Shown here one piece after another: positions 18,329 through 29,017 of a stretch of DNA of 64,000 nucleotides (position 1 is its first letter; each line of letters opens with the position of its first letter). A program made the translations under genes and the position numbers. The notes below the pieces were generated by a model. The model worked only from the letters and a program-made list of their open reading frames with translations, was not told where the DNA came from and searched no databases. Source of the DNA: JAWKXU01 sp964468045 (GTDB lineage Bacteria > Pseudomonadota > Alphaproteobacteria > Sphingomonadales > Sphingomonadaceae); the NCBI GenBank assembly GCA_964468045.1, contig CAYXTO010000001.1, positions 310,001-374,000 on the forward strand, written 5' to 3'.

Positions 18329-21300
18329 TCACTGCCGCGGGGCGGAAAGGCTCTCGTTCCAGCGGGTGTTGAACGCCTGAACCACTTGGGATTCCAGATC
18401 CTCAACCTGCCTCTTCCCCTCCCGATAGGTGGCCGCATCGATCTTGCCGCGCTCCTTCGCGGTTTCAAGTTCCCGCTTGGCCTTGCGGATATCCTTCATG
18501 TCCTTGCGGGCCTGCTTTGCATCCGCTTCCAGGGAGAGCACGGCGAGATTGTTCATGGCATAGGCGCGCGCCGAATCCACATCTTCGATGTCGATGTAAT
18601 CCTTGGTGTCCTTGATGGCCTGCTCGACTGCGCCCAGACGATCCCAGAACACGCCCTTGTCCTGCCATGCCGACTTCTTCCCCATGACCTTTCGGGCGAA
18701 TGGCACGTCATTAACTTCCAGATCGCCCTCAACGAGCTTGCTGGGGATGGACGCCAGACGATCAGCAAAGGCGCCGGCAGCGCCCAGCACGGTGCCGGAA
18801 AGGTATTCCAGCGTCTCGGGGCTGACATCGATCGCGCCTGGCACGACTTCGTCGCCGCCCGTCGTCTCGTTCAGAAAATCCGTGATGGCCTTCCAGTGCG
18901 CACCCACGCTGCCGAAATACCGCTGGTTGTCCGGATCCGGCGGACCATAAGGTTGCTCGTTCGGCATGATTGGTTTGCCGGTGAAGTCCCGGTTCAGCGC
19001 CAGGTCGACGATGGGATCGGCGATCGTGGGGGACAGGAAGTTCAGCAAGGTATCGGAACCACCGACGGGGTTGAAGGCATCGACAACGGTTGTTGCGAGG
19101 TTGCCGGCGCTTTCCTGCCAGCGCTCTCCACCGCGGCGACCGATCTCGGCCAGCGAGCGCCCTGCCTCCCAGAACGCATTGTAGCCATAGGGCATCGGAA
19201 CCTTCACATACTCCTTGCCGCCCGGAAGCATCAGGATGATGTTCCGGCTCTTCTCGAATGCTGGGATCTTGTCGTAGAAGCTTTCGCCATCGTCATCCTC
19301 GGCGGAAACCATGGCATTCAGCATTTCCATGAGGGCGCCGCCGATCACGATGCCGGCAACCAGCTTCTGCACCTTGCGCGAGCGCAGGGCCGTGACAATA
19401 CGCGTGGTGCCTTGAACCGAGGCATTGAAGAACAGGTAGGCGGAGTTGATCGCCGGGCCGAGCTGACCGCGGCGGTTGAAGTTGACCGTGATGTTCTTGG
19501 CGATGCTGGCGGCCTTCTCTTTCGACACCCCGGCCTCGCGCGCATTCTTGTAGACCGACAGGCGGATGGCGTTCTCAACGCCCATATTCACGTTCTCGAT
19601 GAAGTCGCGCAGCGCGATGAGGCCTCGCTTGGTGTGCAGGCGCAGATTGCCCGGCTCGCCGGCCTTTGCTGCCGCCATGGCGAAGGCGCCTTCCATCCGT
19701 TTCTTGATGGCGTCGACGTCTTCGACATGGTTGAAATAGACCCGGCCGCCTTCCGAGGTGAACTCGTCATACCAGCGCTTCCATTCGCCGGAGCCTTTGC
19801 CGAACGCGCCTTTGGTCGCCGCCACCAGCGCCTTGGGGTAGTCGCGTAGCGTACCGCTCTGGATGCCCTCGACGTCCACACCAGCCATATTGATCGAAGC
19901 GGATTGCAGGTCACGGAATGCGTTGGTGATGACGAACTCCGGATTGTAGCTGGTGTTCACGGCTGAGAGGAAGCGGTTCACTTTGCCGAGATGCTGCGTC
20001 ACCCAGCCAAGTTGCTGTTGCGTGAGGTTTCGCATGGAATCGGCCAGGCGGCGGGCGGTCGGGTTGTCGCGGTTCATCGTCACGCGCACTTCCTTGCCAT
20101 CAAACTTGGCGCTTACGGTCCAGTCCTTGTCGGCCGCGAGAAGCTGATTGAGGTTGTGATATTCGACCAGGCCGGACGCCTCGTTGATGGACGGCTTTGT
20201 TGTGACCTTGTTGACCTCCCAGAAATCCGCATCGGGCGCCTTGCGCGCCAGCTCGACAAATTGCTGTGCCACCCGGTTGGTTTCGCCTCGGACGATCGCC
20301 TCTTCGGCCTGCATGATAGTGTAGGCGAGTGGGCTGTCTGCCTTGCTGCGCCGGCCGAAAGCCTGCTTGCTCTCCTTGCCGCGCACATTGATGCCGCCCC
20401 CGCTGCGGTTCATGCGTTCGGCCAATGCGCCGTCGCCGTCGGCCTCGGCAAAGCCGCGCAGAGGCACGTAGAATTGATAAGCGCTACGCCATTCGTCGGC
20501 CTGTTCCTTGCTCATCAGGCCGGTCTCGACGCGATAATCGAGCGCAAGATCGCGCAGGGCATCGACGCGGGCCGCCAGGCGCTCCATCGCTTCCATTTTC
20601 CCGGCCTTACGGATCCGGTTCATTACGGCTCTGGCCTCGATATTCGTCATGCCGGAGCCGCCCTCCGGTATTTCCGGGTTAATCTTGGCGATGCGCGCGT
20701 TCCGCTCTGGTGCGTGTCGGGCATAGAGGTAGGATTCCAGCTCATCGACCGTCACCTTCTCGGCCGCCATGGCATCGAACAACGGCGTGACGTGCTCGCC
20801 TTCCAGCCTTTCCAGACGCGAGCCGATCCGCCCGGTCATCAACTCTTCCCCCATGTAGGGATTGGCTTCCGATGGAAGAGGTTTGCCTGTCACCATCTCT
20901 ATGAGGCGCTGGGTCTTCAGGAGCGGCAGATAGCGATCCTGGGTGGCGGTGCGCCATTTCTCCCACGCTTCGGCCGCCTTGCCCTTCCAAGTCGGCTCTG
21001 TGCCGGCAAGTTCAGCAAGCGTGGCGGTGGTTGCGGGGATGGACTGCTTTGCCACGCGCCGAGGCTCACCTATCGCCTCAATAGTGGCACCATCCCAGTT
21101 TCGGCGCGCGCGCTCCATGGCGTGTGGCCCATTCAATCCCTCAATGGTATCTTCAAATACATCATCTCCGAACGTGACGCGGACATCCTGCTCAACGGGA
21201 TAGCGGTTCTCACCAAATCCTCTCTGACGGCTTCGGTCTGCTGCGAATCCCATCAGCCCATCGGGGGCTTTCTCATAGGAGGCCTTCACATCCGAACCGG

Positions 21301-24300
21301 ACTGTCGCGCGCTTTCGTTCCGAGCGCCCAGCTTGCCGGCATCCACATCCCGCATGACGCCTTCGGCAGTGCGCGCACCACGGCCCGAGAACACGTTGCG
21401 CACCAGCTCGAACATATCGCGCAGGCGCTGGAACAGGCGCTGCGTCACGCCGGTTGCCTGATAGTCGCCACGCTGCCAGCGCGCGAACATATCGGCGACG
21501 GCCTCTTCGACCTGGGCTTCGCTGGTAAGTCGCGGATAGCGCTTCCGGATCGATCGCATGAGACCGGGATCGCGCTTCGCCTTCGCCGCCAGAATGGACC
21601 AGTCGGACGTGTTGAACAGGCCCATCTCGCGCAGGGCATGCACGATCTCATGGTTGAGGGTGAAGCCAGCGTCCTGCTCAGTGTCGGACGCGATCCGGAT
21701 GAGACGCTCGCCGAATGCGCCATAATCCCCGGCCGCGCCGTTCAGCGTGTCGACGACGCGAAGCGCGACCTTGCGGGAAATACCAACCTGCTCAAGACGT
21801 TCTTGCAGCGCGGCGAGATCAATGTCCCGAGATGGAGCATTATTGCTTTGTTCATCGAGAACGACTAAATTGAAATCTGCGTCGGCGGCGCTTTCCACGA
21901 CCGGAACGCTGGCTTTGCTGGCACCGCCCGTTTCGACGGGGTCGCCGACGTCCTTCCTAACCTTGTTGGTCAGATCATAATGGTATCGACCATTGGCATC
22001 GATGCGCGCAATCGCACCAATACGATGCCGCTCCCCATCGATCTCGACGATACCGGCGAACATCACTGCCTGATTGTCTCTATCAGCACGGTCGGGCAGG
22101 GCACTGATCTTGCCCTGCGTCACCAGCGCTTCGAGCGCCGGCACGGCGCGCAGAACCACATCGCCTTTGTTTGCCGTGCTCTTGCCGCGCCCCGCAGTTC
22201 CAAAGGTCAGCTTCTTGCCATCGGCTGCGGTGACGGTCTTGCCCTGCAGGTTGTCGGTGTACCAACGACGAGCTTGCTCCCGAAGGTAGAGGATACGCTC
22301 CTTGCCGGCAGGCGGGAAACGGCCGTATACATCCGAGGCAAGCGACGCGACGACAGGAAGGCTTTCCATGGAGCCCTCAGGGATGCTGTACAGCGCCGTT
22401 CCCTGATCCGTTTCCTTGGTCTCGACGGTCCTGAAGAACTCATCGAAGCCCGCGCGCACCACGTCGATCTCAGCCGCCGTCGGGTATGGATAGCCGCCTT
22501 CCAGAGCGAAGGCCCCTTCCGACACGACATTGGCCAGATAATCGTTCGAGAATTGCTCGTCCGCCAATTTCGCAATGACGTAGCTTTCGAACGCGCGGGC
22601 CGACATTTCGATGTCGGTTGCCCAATATGCCTTGGTGCGGCGCTTGTCGAGATTGCTGGATCGCTCCTTCAGGGACGTCTGTCGCAGCGCTTGCATCACG
22701 CCCTTGAAGGCGTCGGCCATCGCCACTCGCATATTTCCGGCCGGAGCATTGATGCTATCGGTGACATAGTTTCCCGAACCGCGCTGCCGTCCGAAATAGT
22801 TATCGAGGCTGTGCCACCATTCATGAGCCAGCGAGCCTGCCCCGGCACCTTTGGTCAAGTTGATGACAACGTTGCCTGTCTCGTAATGCGCTGCGGCCGC
22901 ACCCTTGCCGCCTTTCCCTCGCGCACCGAAGGCAAGGCCAAGCTCGCCGTTCAGCGACAGTGCGCGCGGCGGAACACCGATTACGCCGGCAAGATCCATC
23001 AGCGCGTCATACGCCTGATTGAGATCGCTTTGCCTGCGCGGGCCCTCGACGTAGTTGCCGAATTGCACACCGCGAAAGCCGAACGTGTCGGAAAACATGG
23101 CAGGGGTGACGTCAGCGCCGTTGCGGTGATTGATGCCGATCCTGGGGGAATTGACCGCCTTGCGTTCGGGCGGGATGTCCTTGTACTTTTCAAGCGCCGC
23201 AACCAGGTCGTCGTAATTGCTGACCTTGTAGGCGCGCGCTTCCTTCGCGGTATCGAAATGCTTCAGGTCGGCATAGTCCTTGCCAATCTTCTTGCCGATC
23301 CAGAATCCGGGCTGGCCGCGCCGCGAATAGATGTCGAAGCGGACGACACTGGGTTTCTTCTCCAGCCCGCCGCTCGCAACCAGGGCGCGAAACTTCGCGA
23401 GCACCTCGTCGCGCGTGTCGCCAACCGCCAACTCACGCGGCCAATTGCTGAACGCATTGGCTTTTTGCTTCTGCGTGATCGACCATTTGGTGACGTTTTT
23501 CTCGCCGCGATACATGCTGTAGTGGTCGCTGGCGAAGCGGATGCCCTTGAATGAGCGTTCGTGGCCGAATTCCCGGTACAGGTCGATCGCGCCCTGCAGA
23601 TCGCGCAGTGATCGGGAGAAGTCGCCCTGCAATTTCGTCATGAAATTGTCAGCAATGCCGCCGTCTTCGAGCATTTGCTGCGCGACGTTGCGCAGCGCTT
23701 CTACCTGCTTCGCCCAGCCCACCACGCCGTAGGAGCGAGGCTTCGGCGGGATGGCGTCGCGCATGGCCCGCATAGCGGCGACAGCATATTGGTCGGCGCC
23801 GGCATCCAGCAGTTTCTGATAATCAGGCTCAGGCCAACTCTGCGACAGCGGCACCGTCTGGACGTCGGCGTCTTTCGCGTCCTTCAGGCGGTCCTTGTAG
23901 GACTGCCAGACGTCCTTGCGGGCACCGTGGAGCTTTTCGCCAAAGTCCTCGATCGGGGCGGGCGGATCTTGATCGGCAGGCGCGGCACGCGCCGCTTCGA
24001 CCTCAGGAGCGGCGGATTTCTGCGAATCTGTTTCTTGATCGGGATTTGATGCCGGAGCGCGCTTTCCCGTATCGAGAATATTTTCCGGAATATTTGGCGT
24101 TGATTCTGGTTGAACCGGCTTGACGTCTTCCGTGCCGTTGGCGTCGCTTAACCTTTGTCGGCTGCCTTCTTCGCCAGATTGCGGCAATATGCCCGGTCGA
24201 GCGGATCCTGCGTCACTTGCGCTTCCCGGCTGAACACCTTGGCCATCACCGCCATCGCGGACTGGCGCTGCGAGGAGGTCGCCTTGTTCGGCGGATATTT

Positions 24301-27300
24301 TTGCGTCTCTTTCATAGGCGGTCGCCAATATATCCCTTGGCTGGATTGCTGTCGACTCTCCGAACAATCCGCCCCCCGGTGCCGCCTTCATCGCCTCTTC
24401 GACATAGAATGCCAGCGCTTCGGCGACCCGCTTTTGCGAGCGCGGCCTAGTGAAATCGGGGCGGATGAAGAAGAGGCGCAGCACCGCCTCGGTTTCTGGC
24501 GCCACCGTCGATCCGCTGAAAATATCCCGCTGATTCACATAGTCAGTGAGCGGCTTGCCTTCGCGCCGGGCGCGGTCAACGAGATCAACCGCCTCGGCGA
24601 TGTTCGCCGTGATGTCGAGGCTCGCGTCTATCTGTCCACTTGCGGCGGCTTCTCGCATCTGAGCGATCGCGCCAGATACGTCTATCAGCGCCTTGCCGAT
24701 CGCTTTGATGTTGTTGTCCGGTGCGTCGACGATCTTTTCGATGAAAGGCTGCGGCCCCATTGCCCGGGCGAGCAAGGCGGCCTCAATCCGATTGATCAGC
24801 GGCTTCGCGATCGAGCCGTCACCCATGATGAGGTCGGCCTGCTCGTTCGTCGGCACCAGTGCCTGCATGAACCCCCGCACGAAACCGCGATTGGCGGCCG
24901 CGTCGATGTCGCCTCCCCGATACATTTCCAGCAGGTTGGGCGGCATGGCGCTGGCGTCAGCGTTCGCGGTCTCTGTGCCCGACATGCCGGCCGTATCCCG
25001 TGCGTTGGCGTCGCGCACGAAGCTCTGGATGTCTGCTTCCGACATGCCTTCATCGCGGATGCGGACGAGAACCGGCTGATCCATGCCGGCTGTGTCGAAG
25101 CCTTCGCTTTCGATGAAGGCGCGATACCCCTGCGCGTTCGCGCCATTTTCGGAATAGGCGCGCTGCAGCGCCAGGGTCCGGCCATTGCCGCTTTCGACAA
25201 CACCTGCAGGGCTGATAATCGGGGCTCCGTCGGCGACCTTGGGGCTGCGGCCCAGCAGGCGTGGATTGAGGTTCGCGGCTATCTCGGCGATCTGCGTCTG
25301 ACTGGCGGCCCGGGTGCGGTCGCGGGGCTGCCGCTCGGCAGGAAATGCCGGATTGACCCGGCCATCGTCGAGGTTCGACGGCGTCAAGTCGCGCAGCTCG
25401 ACAACAGCGTAACGAACCGGAACCTGTTGCCCGGTGACGGTGACGGCCTGATCGGATTGCTGCTCAACCCGCGCGGGAATGGGGCTGCGCGGCGCAGGTG
25501 CGGCCACTGGCGCAGTCTCGGCAAGCGCTTGATCGGCGATCGTGGGGAGGCCGGCATCATCCCGCTTAACCGGAGCTTGCACAGCCTCCGGTGCCGCAAG
25601 TTCTGTGTGCTCCATTCGGAACGGCTCAGTCTGCGCGATGTCGGGTGACGGTTGCTGAGCGACGCCGGCAACCTGCACATCGGATCCGCCCATTTTGCGC
25701 GAGGCCCAGTTGACCAGTTGGCCGGCCGTCATGTCCTTGAGGAACGGGTTAGCCTTCACCACACTTGCGCCGAGCACGGCCTCCACCGACGCATTCGGAT
25801 CGGCCCGCAAGACCTTCTGCGCCCCGTTGATCCCGGCAAAATGCGCGAGATAGAGATTGCCCGGGGTGACATCGGCGCCGACCTGTTCCAGCCCCTTCGC
25901 ATTGGCCGTGGTCAACCGGCGCATGAGCCGGTCCTGCGTTGCGCCATCCTTGCGCTTGGCGAGGATCTGCGCGTCGCTTTCGCCGGTGTTCCCGAATTCA
26001 GCGCGATAGGTCGCGAGCCATGTGCTGTCGGTGAATTGATAGCGGCCCGTGGCCGATGAACGCGGGTTCTTCGCGCTGTCGTCGCCCCGGCTCTCTGCCT
26101 GACGCGCACGCGCCATGAAGTCGTCAATGGCGGTGCCGCCGCTCACACCCTTTCGAGCGCTTCCTTGAGCGGACGGCACCGCCTGCGCGCCGCCCTGATC
26201 CTGAATTGCGGGCAGGACCGGAGAGGGCACATTTGAATATTGGTCGATGACTTTCTGAGCCTGCCGGGCAAGCTCGGCGTCGATCGAAGCCGCATCGGAA
26301 GGCGCAGGGACGGGCTCACCTTCGATGATCCGAACCCCGGCATCGGCCAGATTGTCGATATATTCCCGCATCGGCCTGCCGCCATCGCGCTCGATGACAA
26401 CACCACGTCCGGTTTCGTCGGTGAACACGTCCTTCATGGTGCCGGTTTCGATGACGCCACCGCCATGATCGATCGTCACGCGCTTGCCCACGGCAGGCAT
26501 GGCCAATTCGCCGAGTGTTCCGTTGGCGGCCTGCTTCGCCGCGCTTACGGCCGCTTCGGCGCGGCCGCGCGCAATGTTGGTCGTGGGAAGGGGGCTGGCC
26601 TCGTCTTCCGGGGTGATGCTCTCGATCGCGGCTTGCTCGGCTTGCTCGGTCAAGCTCGGGCCCGGCACGCGGTTATCGCCCGGGCGTCGCCGTACCAGGC
26701 GGCCGGTGCTGTCGACAGTCTCAATTCCCCCGCGAATAACGCCGCCCATGCCCGCGCCCGCAAGAGCGCCTGCAAAAGCCTCTTCGCCAGCCTGCGAGAT
26801 GTCGAAGCCTCGCTCAGTGCCGACGGTGCCCCCCGCATTCTCCACGAAGCTCTGCACACCTTCGGTCAGCGCTTCGCCACCTGCAGCTTGGCCAATCCGC
26901 TTGATTGTCGTCTTCGCCGGAGCGCCCAGGATGGATTCGATACCCATGCGCTCGAGGGCCGCGGACCCGAAGCCCGCCGGGGCGGCCTTGGCTACATCGC
27001 CCAATGTCACATCCTGGCGGCCATTGTTGCGTGCGCGCTCGCCGGCAATTGAGCCGGTCTGACTGGCGCCCAACAGCGGAATGCCGACATAGGGCACAGC
27101 CGCAGCGGCCATTCCGGGGACGGATTCGATGCTGGTATCGAGAACGAAGCTGCCGACTGTGCCGAGACCCGGGCGGGCCTTGACGTCTTCCCACTCGGTC
27201 TTGCCCTCGATCTTCCTTTCTAGGGTGCCCTGTCGTAGGGTCTGGGCACGCTCCCGCGCCTTTTCGCTGCCGGTCAAGCCGGCGATGGTGTTGTAAAAAC

Positions 27301-27700
27301 CTTCGTCGACCGCTGCGGCGCCGCGCTCGAGAATGCTGCCCGCGCGATCGAAGAAACCTTCCTCAGAGCCGGCGTCGCGGGCGAAATCGCCTGTTTGGGC
27401 GTTGCGCAGGATGCTGGTAGAGACGCCCTGGTTGCCCTCCGTGAGCCAGTCACCGAGCCGCTGGCTCCATGTCCGCCCGTCGCCGCTCTGGCCACCGAGG
27501 CCACGTTGCGCGCCCCGACCTGAGACGGGAGCCGTCGGGACTTGAGCAGGCGCGCGGCTTTGCCGGTGATCCTGACGGGGAGAAGCAGGCTGCTCCGCGG
27601 GCTTGCTTGCCGCGGGCTTGAAACCGATCTCCGCAAACAGGTCGCGCGGGCCTGCGGCGGCGGGCGAATAGCCGATTTCGGCGAAGAGATCGCGGGCCAT
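18329..27700 (-). CDS. Giant polyvalent virion (ejection) protein, 3123 residues
   Basis: A single frame of 9372 bp carries many modules. After a Pro/Ala-rich N-terminus come a lysozyme-like transglycosylase region (about 523-670; MARARQAESRG, GRYQFTDSTW), a DdrB/ParB-like domain (about 750-900; ESGNGRTLALQRAY), large-polyvalent-protein domains with zincin motif HEWWH (about 1624), a barnase/EndoU-like LPD3-type region (about 1790-1930), a second zincin HEIVH (about 2015), and a C-terminal LPD38-like region ending in a membrane segment (about 2780-2800; KLVAGIVIGGALMEMLNAMV). Such proteins are packaged and injected with phage DNA, locally cutting the cell wall and protecting incoming DNA. The start overlaps the preceding stop as TGATG. 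Confidence 0.88.
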   Translation of the reverse strand: MARDLFAEIGYSPAAAGPRDLFAEIGFKPAASKPAEQPASPRQDHRQSRAPAQVPTAPVSGRGAQRGLGGQSGDGRTWSQRLGDWLTEGNQGVSTSILRNAQTGDFARDAGSEEGFFDRAGSILERGAAAVDEGFYNTIAGLTGSEKARERAQTLRQGTLERKIEGKTEWEDVKARPGLGTVGSFVLDTSIESVPGMAAAAVPYVGIPLLGASQTGSIAGERARNNGRQDVTLGDVAKAAPAGFGSAALERMGIESILGAPAKTTIKRIGQAAGGEALTEGVQSFVENAGGTVGTERGFDISQAGEEAFAGALAGAGMGGVIRGGIETVDSTGRLVRRRPGDNRVPGPSLTEQAEQAAIESITPEDEASPLPTTNIARGRAEAAVSAAKQAANGTLGELAMPAVGKRVTIDHGGGVIETGTMKDVFTDETGRGVVIERDGGRPMREYIDNLADAGVRIIEGEPVPAPSDAASIDAELARQAQKVIDQYSNVPSPVLPAIQDQGGAQAVPSAQGSARKGVSGGTAIDDFMARARQAESRGDDSAKNPRSSATGRYQFTDSTWLATYRAEFGNTGESDAQILAKRKDGATQDRLMRRLTTANAKGLEQVGADVTPGNLYLAHFAGINGAQKVLRADPNASVEAVLGASVVKANPFLKDMTAGQLVNWASRKMGGSDVQVAGVAQQPSPDIAQTEPFRMEHTELAAPEAVQAPVKRDDAGLPTIADQALAETAPVAAPAPRSPIPARVEQQSDQAVTVTGQQVPVRYAVVELRDLTPSNLDDGRVNPAFPAERQPRDRTRAASQTQIAEIAANLNPRLLGRSPKVADGAPIISPAGVVESGNGRTLALQRAYSENGANAQGYRAFIESEGFDTAGMDQPVLVRIRDEGMSEADIQSFVRDANARDTAGMSGTETANADASAMPPNLLEMYRGGDIDAAANRGFVRGFMQALVPTNEQADLIMGDGSIAKPLINRIEAALLARAMGPQPFIEKIVDAPDNNIKAIGKALIDVSGAIAQMREAAASGQIDASLDITANIAEAVDLVDRARREGKPLTDYVNQRDIFSGSTVAPETEAVLRLFFIRPDFTRPRSQKRVAEALAFYVEEAMKAAPGGGLFGESTAIQPRDILATAYERDAKISAEQGDLLAAPVRDGGDGQGVQPGSASDAGSARPGILPQSGEEGSRQRLSDANGTEDVKPVQPESTPNIPENILDTGKRAPASNPDQETDSQKSAAPEVEAARAAPADQDPPAPIEDFGEKLHGARKDVWQSYKDRLKDAKDADVQTVPLSQSWPEPDYQKLLDAGADQYAVAAMRAMRDAIPPKPRSYGVVGWAKQVEALRNVAQQMLEDGGIADNFMTKLQGDFSRSLRDLQGAIDLYREFGHERSFKGIRFASDHYSMYRGEKNVTKWSITQKQKANAFSNWPRELAVGDTRDEVLAKFRALVASGGLEKKPSVVRFDIYSRRGQPGFWIGKKIGKDYADLKHFDTAKEARAYKVSNYDDLVAALEKYKDIPPERKAVNSPRIGINHRNGADVTPAMFSDTFGFRGVQFGNYVEGPRRQSDLNQAYDALMDLAGVIGVPPRALSLNGELGLAFGARGKGGKGAAAAHYETGNVVINLTKGAGAGSLAHEWWHSLDNYFGRQRGSGNYVTDSINAPAGNMRVAMADAFKGVMQALRQTSLKERSSNLDKRRTKAYWATDIEMSARAFESYVIAKLADEQFSNDYLANVVSEGAFALEGGYPYPTAAEIDVVRAGFDEFFRTVETKETDQGTALYSIPEGSMESLPVVASLASDVYGRFPPAGKERILYLREQARRWYTDNLQGKTVTAADGKKLTFGTAGRGKSTANKGDVVLRAVPALEALVTQGKISALPDRADRDNQAVMFAGIVEIDGERHRIGAIARIDANGRYHYDLTNKVRKDVGDPVETGGASKASVPVVESAADADFNLVVLDEQSNNAPSRDIDLAALQERLEQVGISRKVALRVVDTLNGAAGDYGAFGERLIRIASDTEQDAGFTLNHEIVHALREMGLFNTSDWSILAAKAKRDPGLMRSIRKRYPRLTSEAQVEEAVADMFARWQRGDYQATGVTQRLFQRLRDMFELVRNVFSGRGARTAEGVMRDVDAGKLGARNESARQSGSDVKASYEKAPDGLMGFAADRSRQRGFGENRYPVEQDVRVTFGDDVFEDTIEGLNGPHAMERARRNWDGATIEAIGEPRRVAKQSIPATTATLAELAGTEPTWKGKAAEAWEKWRTATQDRYLPLLKTQRLIEMVTGKPLPSEANPYMGEELMTGRIGSRLERLEGEHVTPLFDAMAAEKVTVDELESYLYARHAPERNARIAKINPEIPEGGSGMTNIEARAVMNRIRKAGKMEAMERLAARVDALRDLALDYRVETGLMSKEQADEWRSAYQFYVPLRGFAEADGDGALAERMNRSGGGINVRGKESKQAFGRRSKADSPLAYTIMQAEEAIVRGETNRVAQQFVELARKAPDADFWEVNKVTTKPSINEASGLVEYHNLNQLLAADKDWTVSAKFDGKEVRVTMNRDNPTARRLADSMRNLTQQQLGWVTQHLGKVNRFLSAVNTSYNPEFVITNAFRDLQSASINMAGVDVEGIQSGTLRDYPKALVAATKGAFGKGSGEWKRWYDEFTSEGGRVYFNHVEDVDAIKKRMEGAFAMAAAKAGEPGNLRLHTKRGLIALRDFIENVNMGVENAIRLSVYKNAREAGVSKEKAASIAKNITVNFNRRGQLGPAINSAYLFFNASVQGTTRIVTALRSRKVQKLVAGIVIGGALMEMLNAMVSAEDDDGESFYDKIPAFEKSRNIILMLPGGKEYVKVPMPYGYNAFWEAGRSLAEIGRRGGERWQESAGNLATTVVDAFNPVGGSDTLLNFLSPTIADPIVDLALNRDFTGKPIMPNEQPYGPPDPDNQRYFGSVGAHWKAITDFLNETTGGDEVVPGAIDVSPETLEYLSGTVLGAAGAFADRLASIPSKLVEGDLEVNDVPFARKVMGKKSAWQDKGVFWDRLGAVEQAIKDTKDYIDIEDVDSARAYAMNNLAVLSLEADAKQARKDMKDIRKAKRELETAKERGKIDAATYREGKRQVEDLESQVVQAFNTRWNESLSAPRQ

Positions 27701-28407
27701 CAGCTAGTCAGCTTGTAGCCGTTCTGCCGCATCTGGCGATGCACCTCGTCGACCGATATGTTGTATCGCTTCGCGGTCGCTGCGGCATCCTGCGCCGTAT
27801 AGGTCTTGCCGCCCTTGGCTGGGGCGGGCTGCGCCTTTGGCTTGGGCGCCGCTGCGGCGGGAGCGGCAGTCGGCTGCGGCGGGGCGAGCTTCTCGAGTAT
27901 GGATCCGCTTCCTGCGCTCGCTTCAGGCGGCACACCAATGCTGGTGCGCGATTGCCGCCCCGATTTGTCGATGGTCCAGTAGAATCCATCGCTGCCCTTG
28001 AGCACGTCCGTAACGTCGCCGGTTTCAAGTTCCCGCTTGAGCCGCATGGACGACTCGTCATTCGCGCGAGCGAGCGCGCTGCGCAGGCCCGTCATTTCCT
28101 TGTCATTGTCGAAGCGGATCTTTTCGAGCGTGACCTGGTTCTGGAACTGCTGCTTGTCCCGGTTCGCAGTGATCTGCGCCTCCACTCCGGCTTTCTGTAT
28201 GTCGGCATTGGTGGTGCGCTCGACCTGACGAGAGGCGTTGCGATCGTTGAGGTCGGCCGTATTCAGCGCCTCTGCGCGGTTGTTCTGGCTGCGAAGATTT
28301 TCCAGTGCTATTTCCCGGCGCTGCTGCCAGTCCATTTCAGCCTGCTTGGCCATGCCAGCGCCAAGACCCTGCGCCAGCCCGCCGGCAATGTACCCAAGCA
28401 TTCCCAT
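27700..28407 (-). CDS. Virion-associated coiled-coil protein
   Basis: The 235-residue product opens with a Gly-rich hydrophobic stretch (MLGYIAGGLAQGLGAGMA), then a long coiled coil (QRREIALENLRSQNNRAEALN), an Ala/Pro-rich linker, and a small C-terminal helical segment (YTAQDAAATAKRYNISVDEVHRQM). ATG 28407 is chosen because it lies 5 bp after the upstream gene; the longer open frame overlaps that gene completely. Its place just before the giant ejection protein suggests an internal virion protein. No family name is assigned. Confidence 0.7.
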   Translation of the reverse strand: MGMLGYIAGGLAQGLGAGMAKQAEMDWQQRREIALENLRSQNNRAEALNTADLNDRNASRQVERTTNADIQKAGVEAQITANRDKQQFQNQVTLEKIRFDNDKEMTGLRSALARANDESSMRLKRELETGDVTDVLKGSDGFYWTIDKSGRQSRTSIGVPPEASAGSGSILEKLAPPQPTAAPAAAAPKPKAQPAPAKGGKTYTAQDAAATAKRYNISVDEVHRQMRQNGYKLTS

Positions 28408-28411
28408 GACG

Positions 28412-29017
28412 TTACGCCCCCATTGCAGCGCCACCCGGCAGGCCGGGCAGGATATTGGATAGCTCGCCGCGCTGATCGGCATCGAGAAGCTGCGCGAATT
28501 CGGCTGAAAGCGCCTCCTGATCGACGCGAGGGCTGGTCTGACGATAGAGGTCCATGGCGCGATAGGTGATCGCTTCCATCTCCTGCTCACTGAAATCGTG
28601 GATCTTCGCGGCTTCCGCCACCTCGACCAGCTCTTCGATGATCGCGACACCGCCATGCATGACAACGTCGTCGGAGATGTCCTGCCCGGCGGCATTCTCG
28701 GCAAGGGCGGTGAGCAAGACCGCCGTCGCCGCTACGCTATCGACCGGGCTGTCGGTGACAGGCGGATCGACGACTTCGAACATCTGCAGGGCTTCGGGCG
28801 CGAAGGATCCTCGCAGATTCTCCATCACGGGCGCGGAGACGCTGCCGCTTTCCCCCTTGGGGTAGATGACGTCCATCGCGGCTCCCACGAACTGATCGTA
28901 TTGCGCCTGCTCTTCCGGGGTGGCCTGCTCCTCACCCGTCGGGCTGGCGCCCTGATCGACCGCCGGGGCCGGTGCGGGCGGCTGCGGCGCCGCCATGGGA
29001 GAACCAAGACCGGCCAT
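28412..29017 (-). CDS. Acidic virion-operon protein of unknown function
   Basis: The 201-residue product is acidic. A Pro/Ala/Gln-rich N-terminus is followed by a helical domain (FVGAAMDVIYPKGESGSV, then VVMHGGVAIIEELVEVAEAAKI) and a C-terminal tail LPGLPGGAAMGA. Homologous frames occur in the ejection-protein blocks of podovirus-like prophages, but I do not recognise a named family. It is in the late operon directly after a glycine-rich ejection-type protein. Confidence 0.65.
   Translation of the reverse strand: MAGLGSPMAAPQPPAPAPAVDQGASPTGEEQATPEEQAQYDQFVGAAMDVIYPKGESGSVSAPVMENLRGSFAPEALQMFEVVDPPVTDSPVDSVAATAVLLTALAENAAGQDISDDVVMHGGVAIIEELVEVAEAAKIHDFSEQEMEAITYRAMDLYRQTSPRVDQEALSAEFAQLLDADQRGELSNILPGLPGGAAMGA

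Noticed and set aside
18329..27700. N4-like virion RNA polymerase
   Set aside because: The size and the N4-type capsid suggested it, but the domains seen are lysozyme, ParB-like, zincin and LPD types; no polymerase motifs were recognised.
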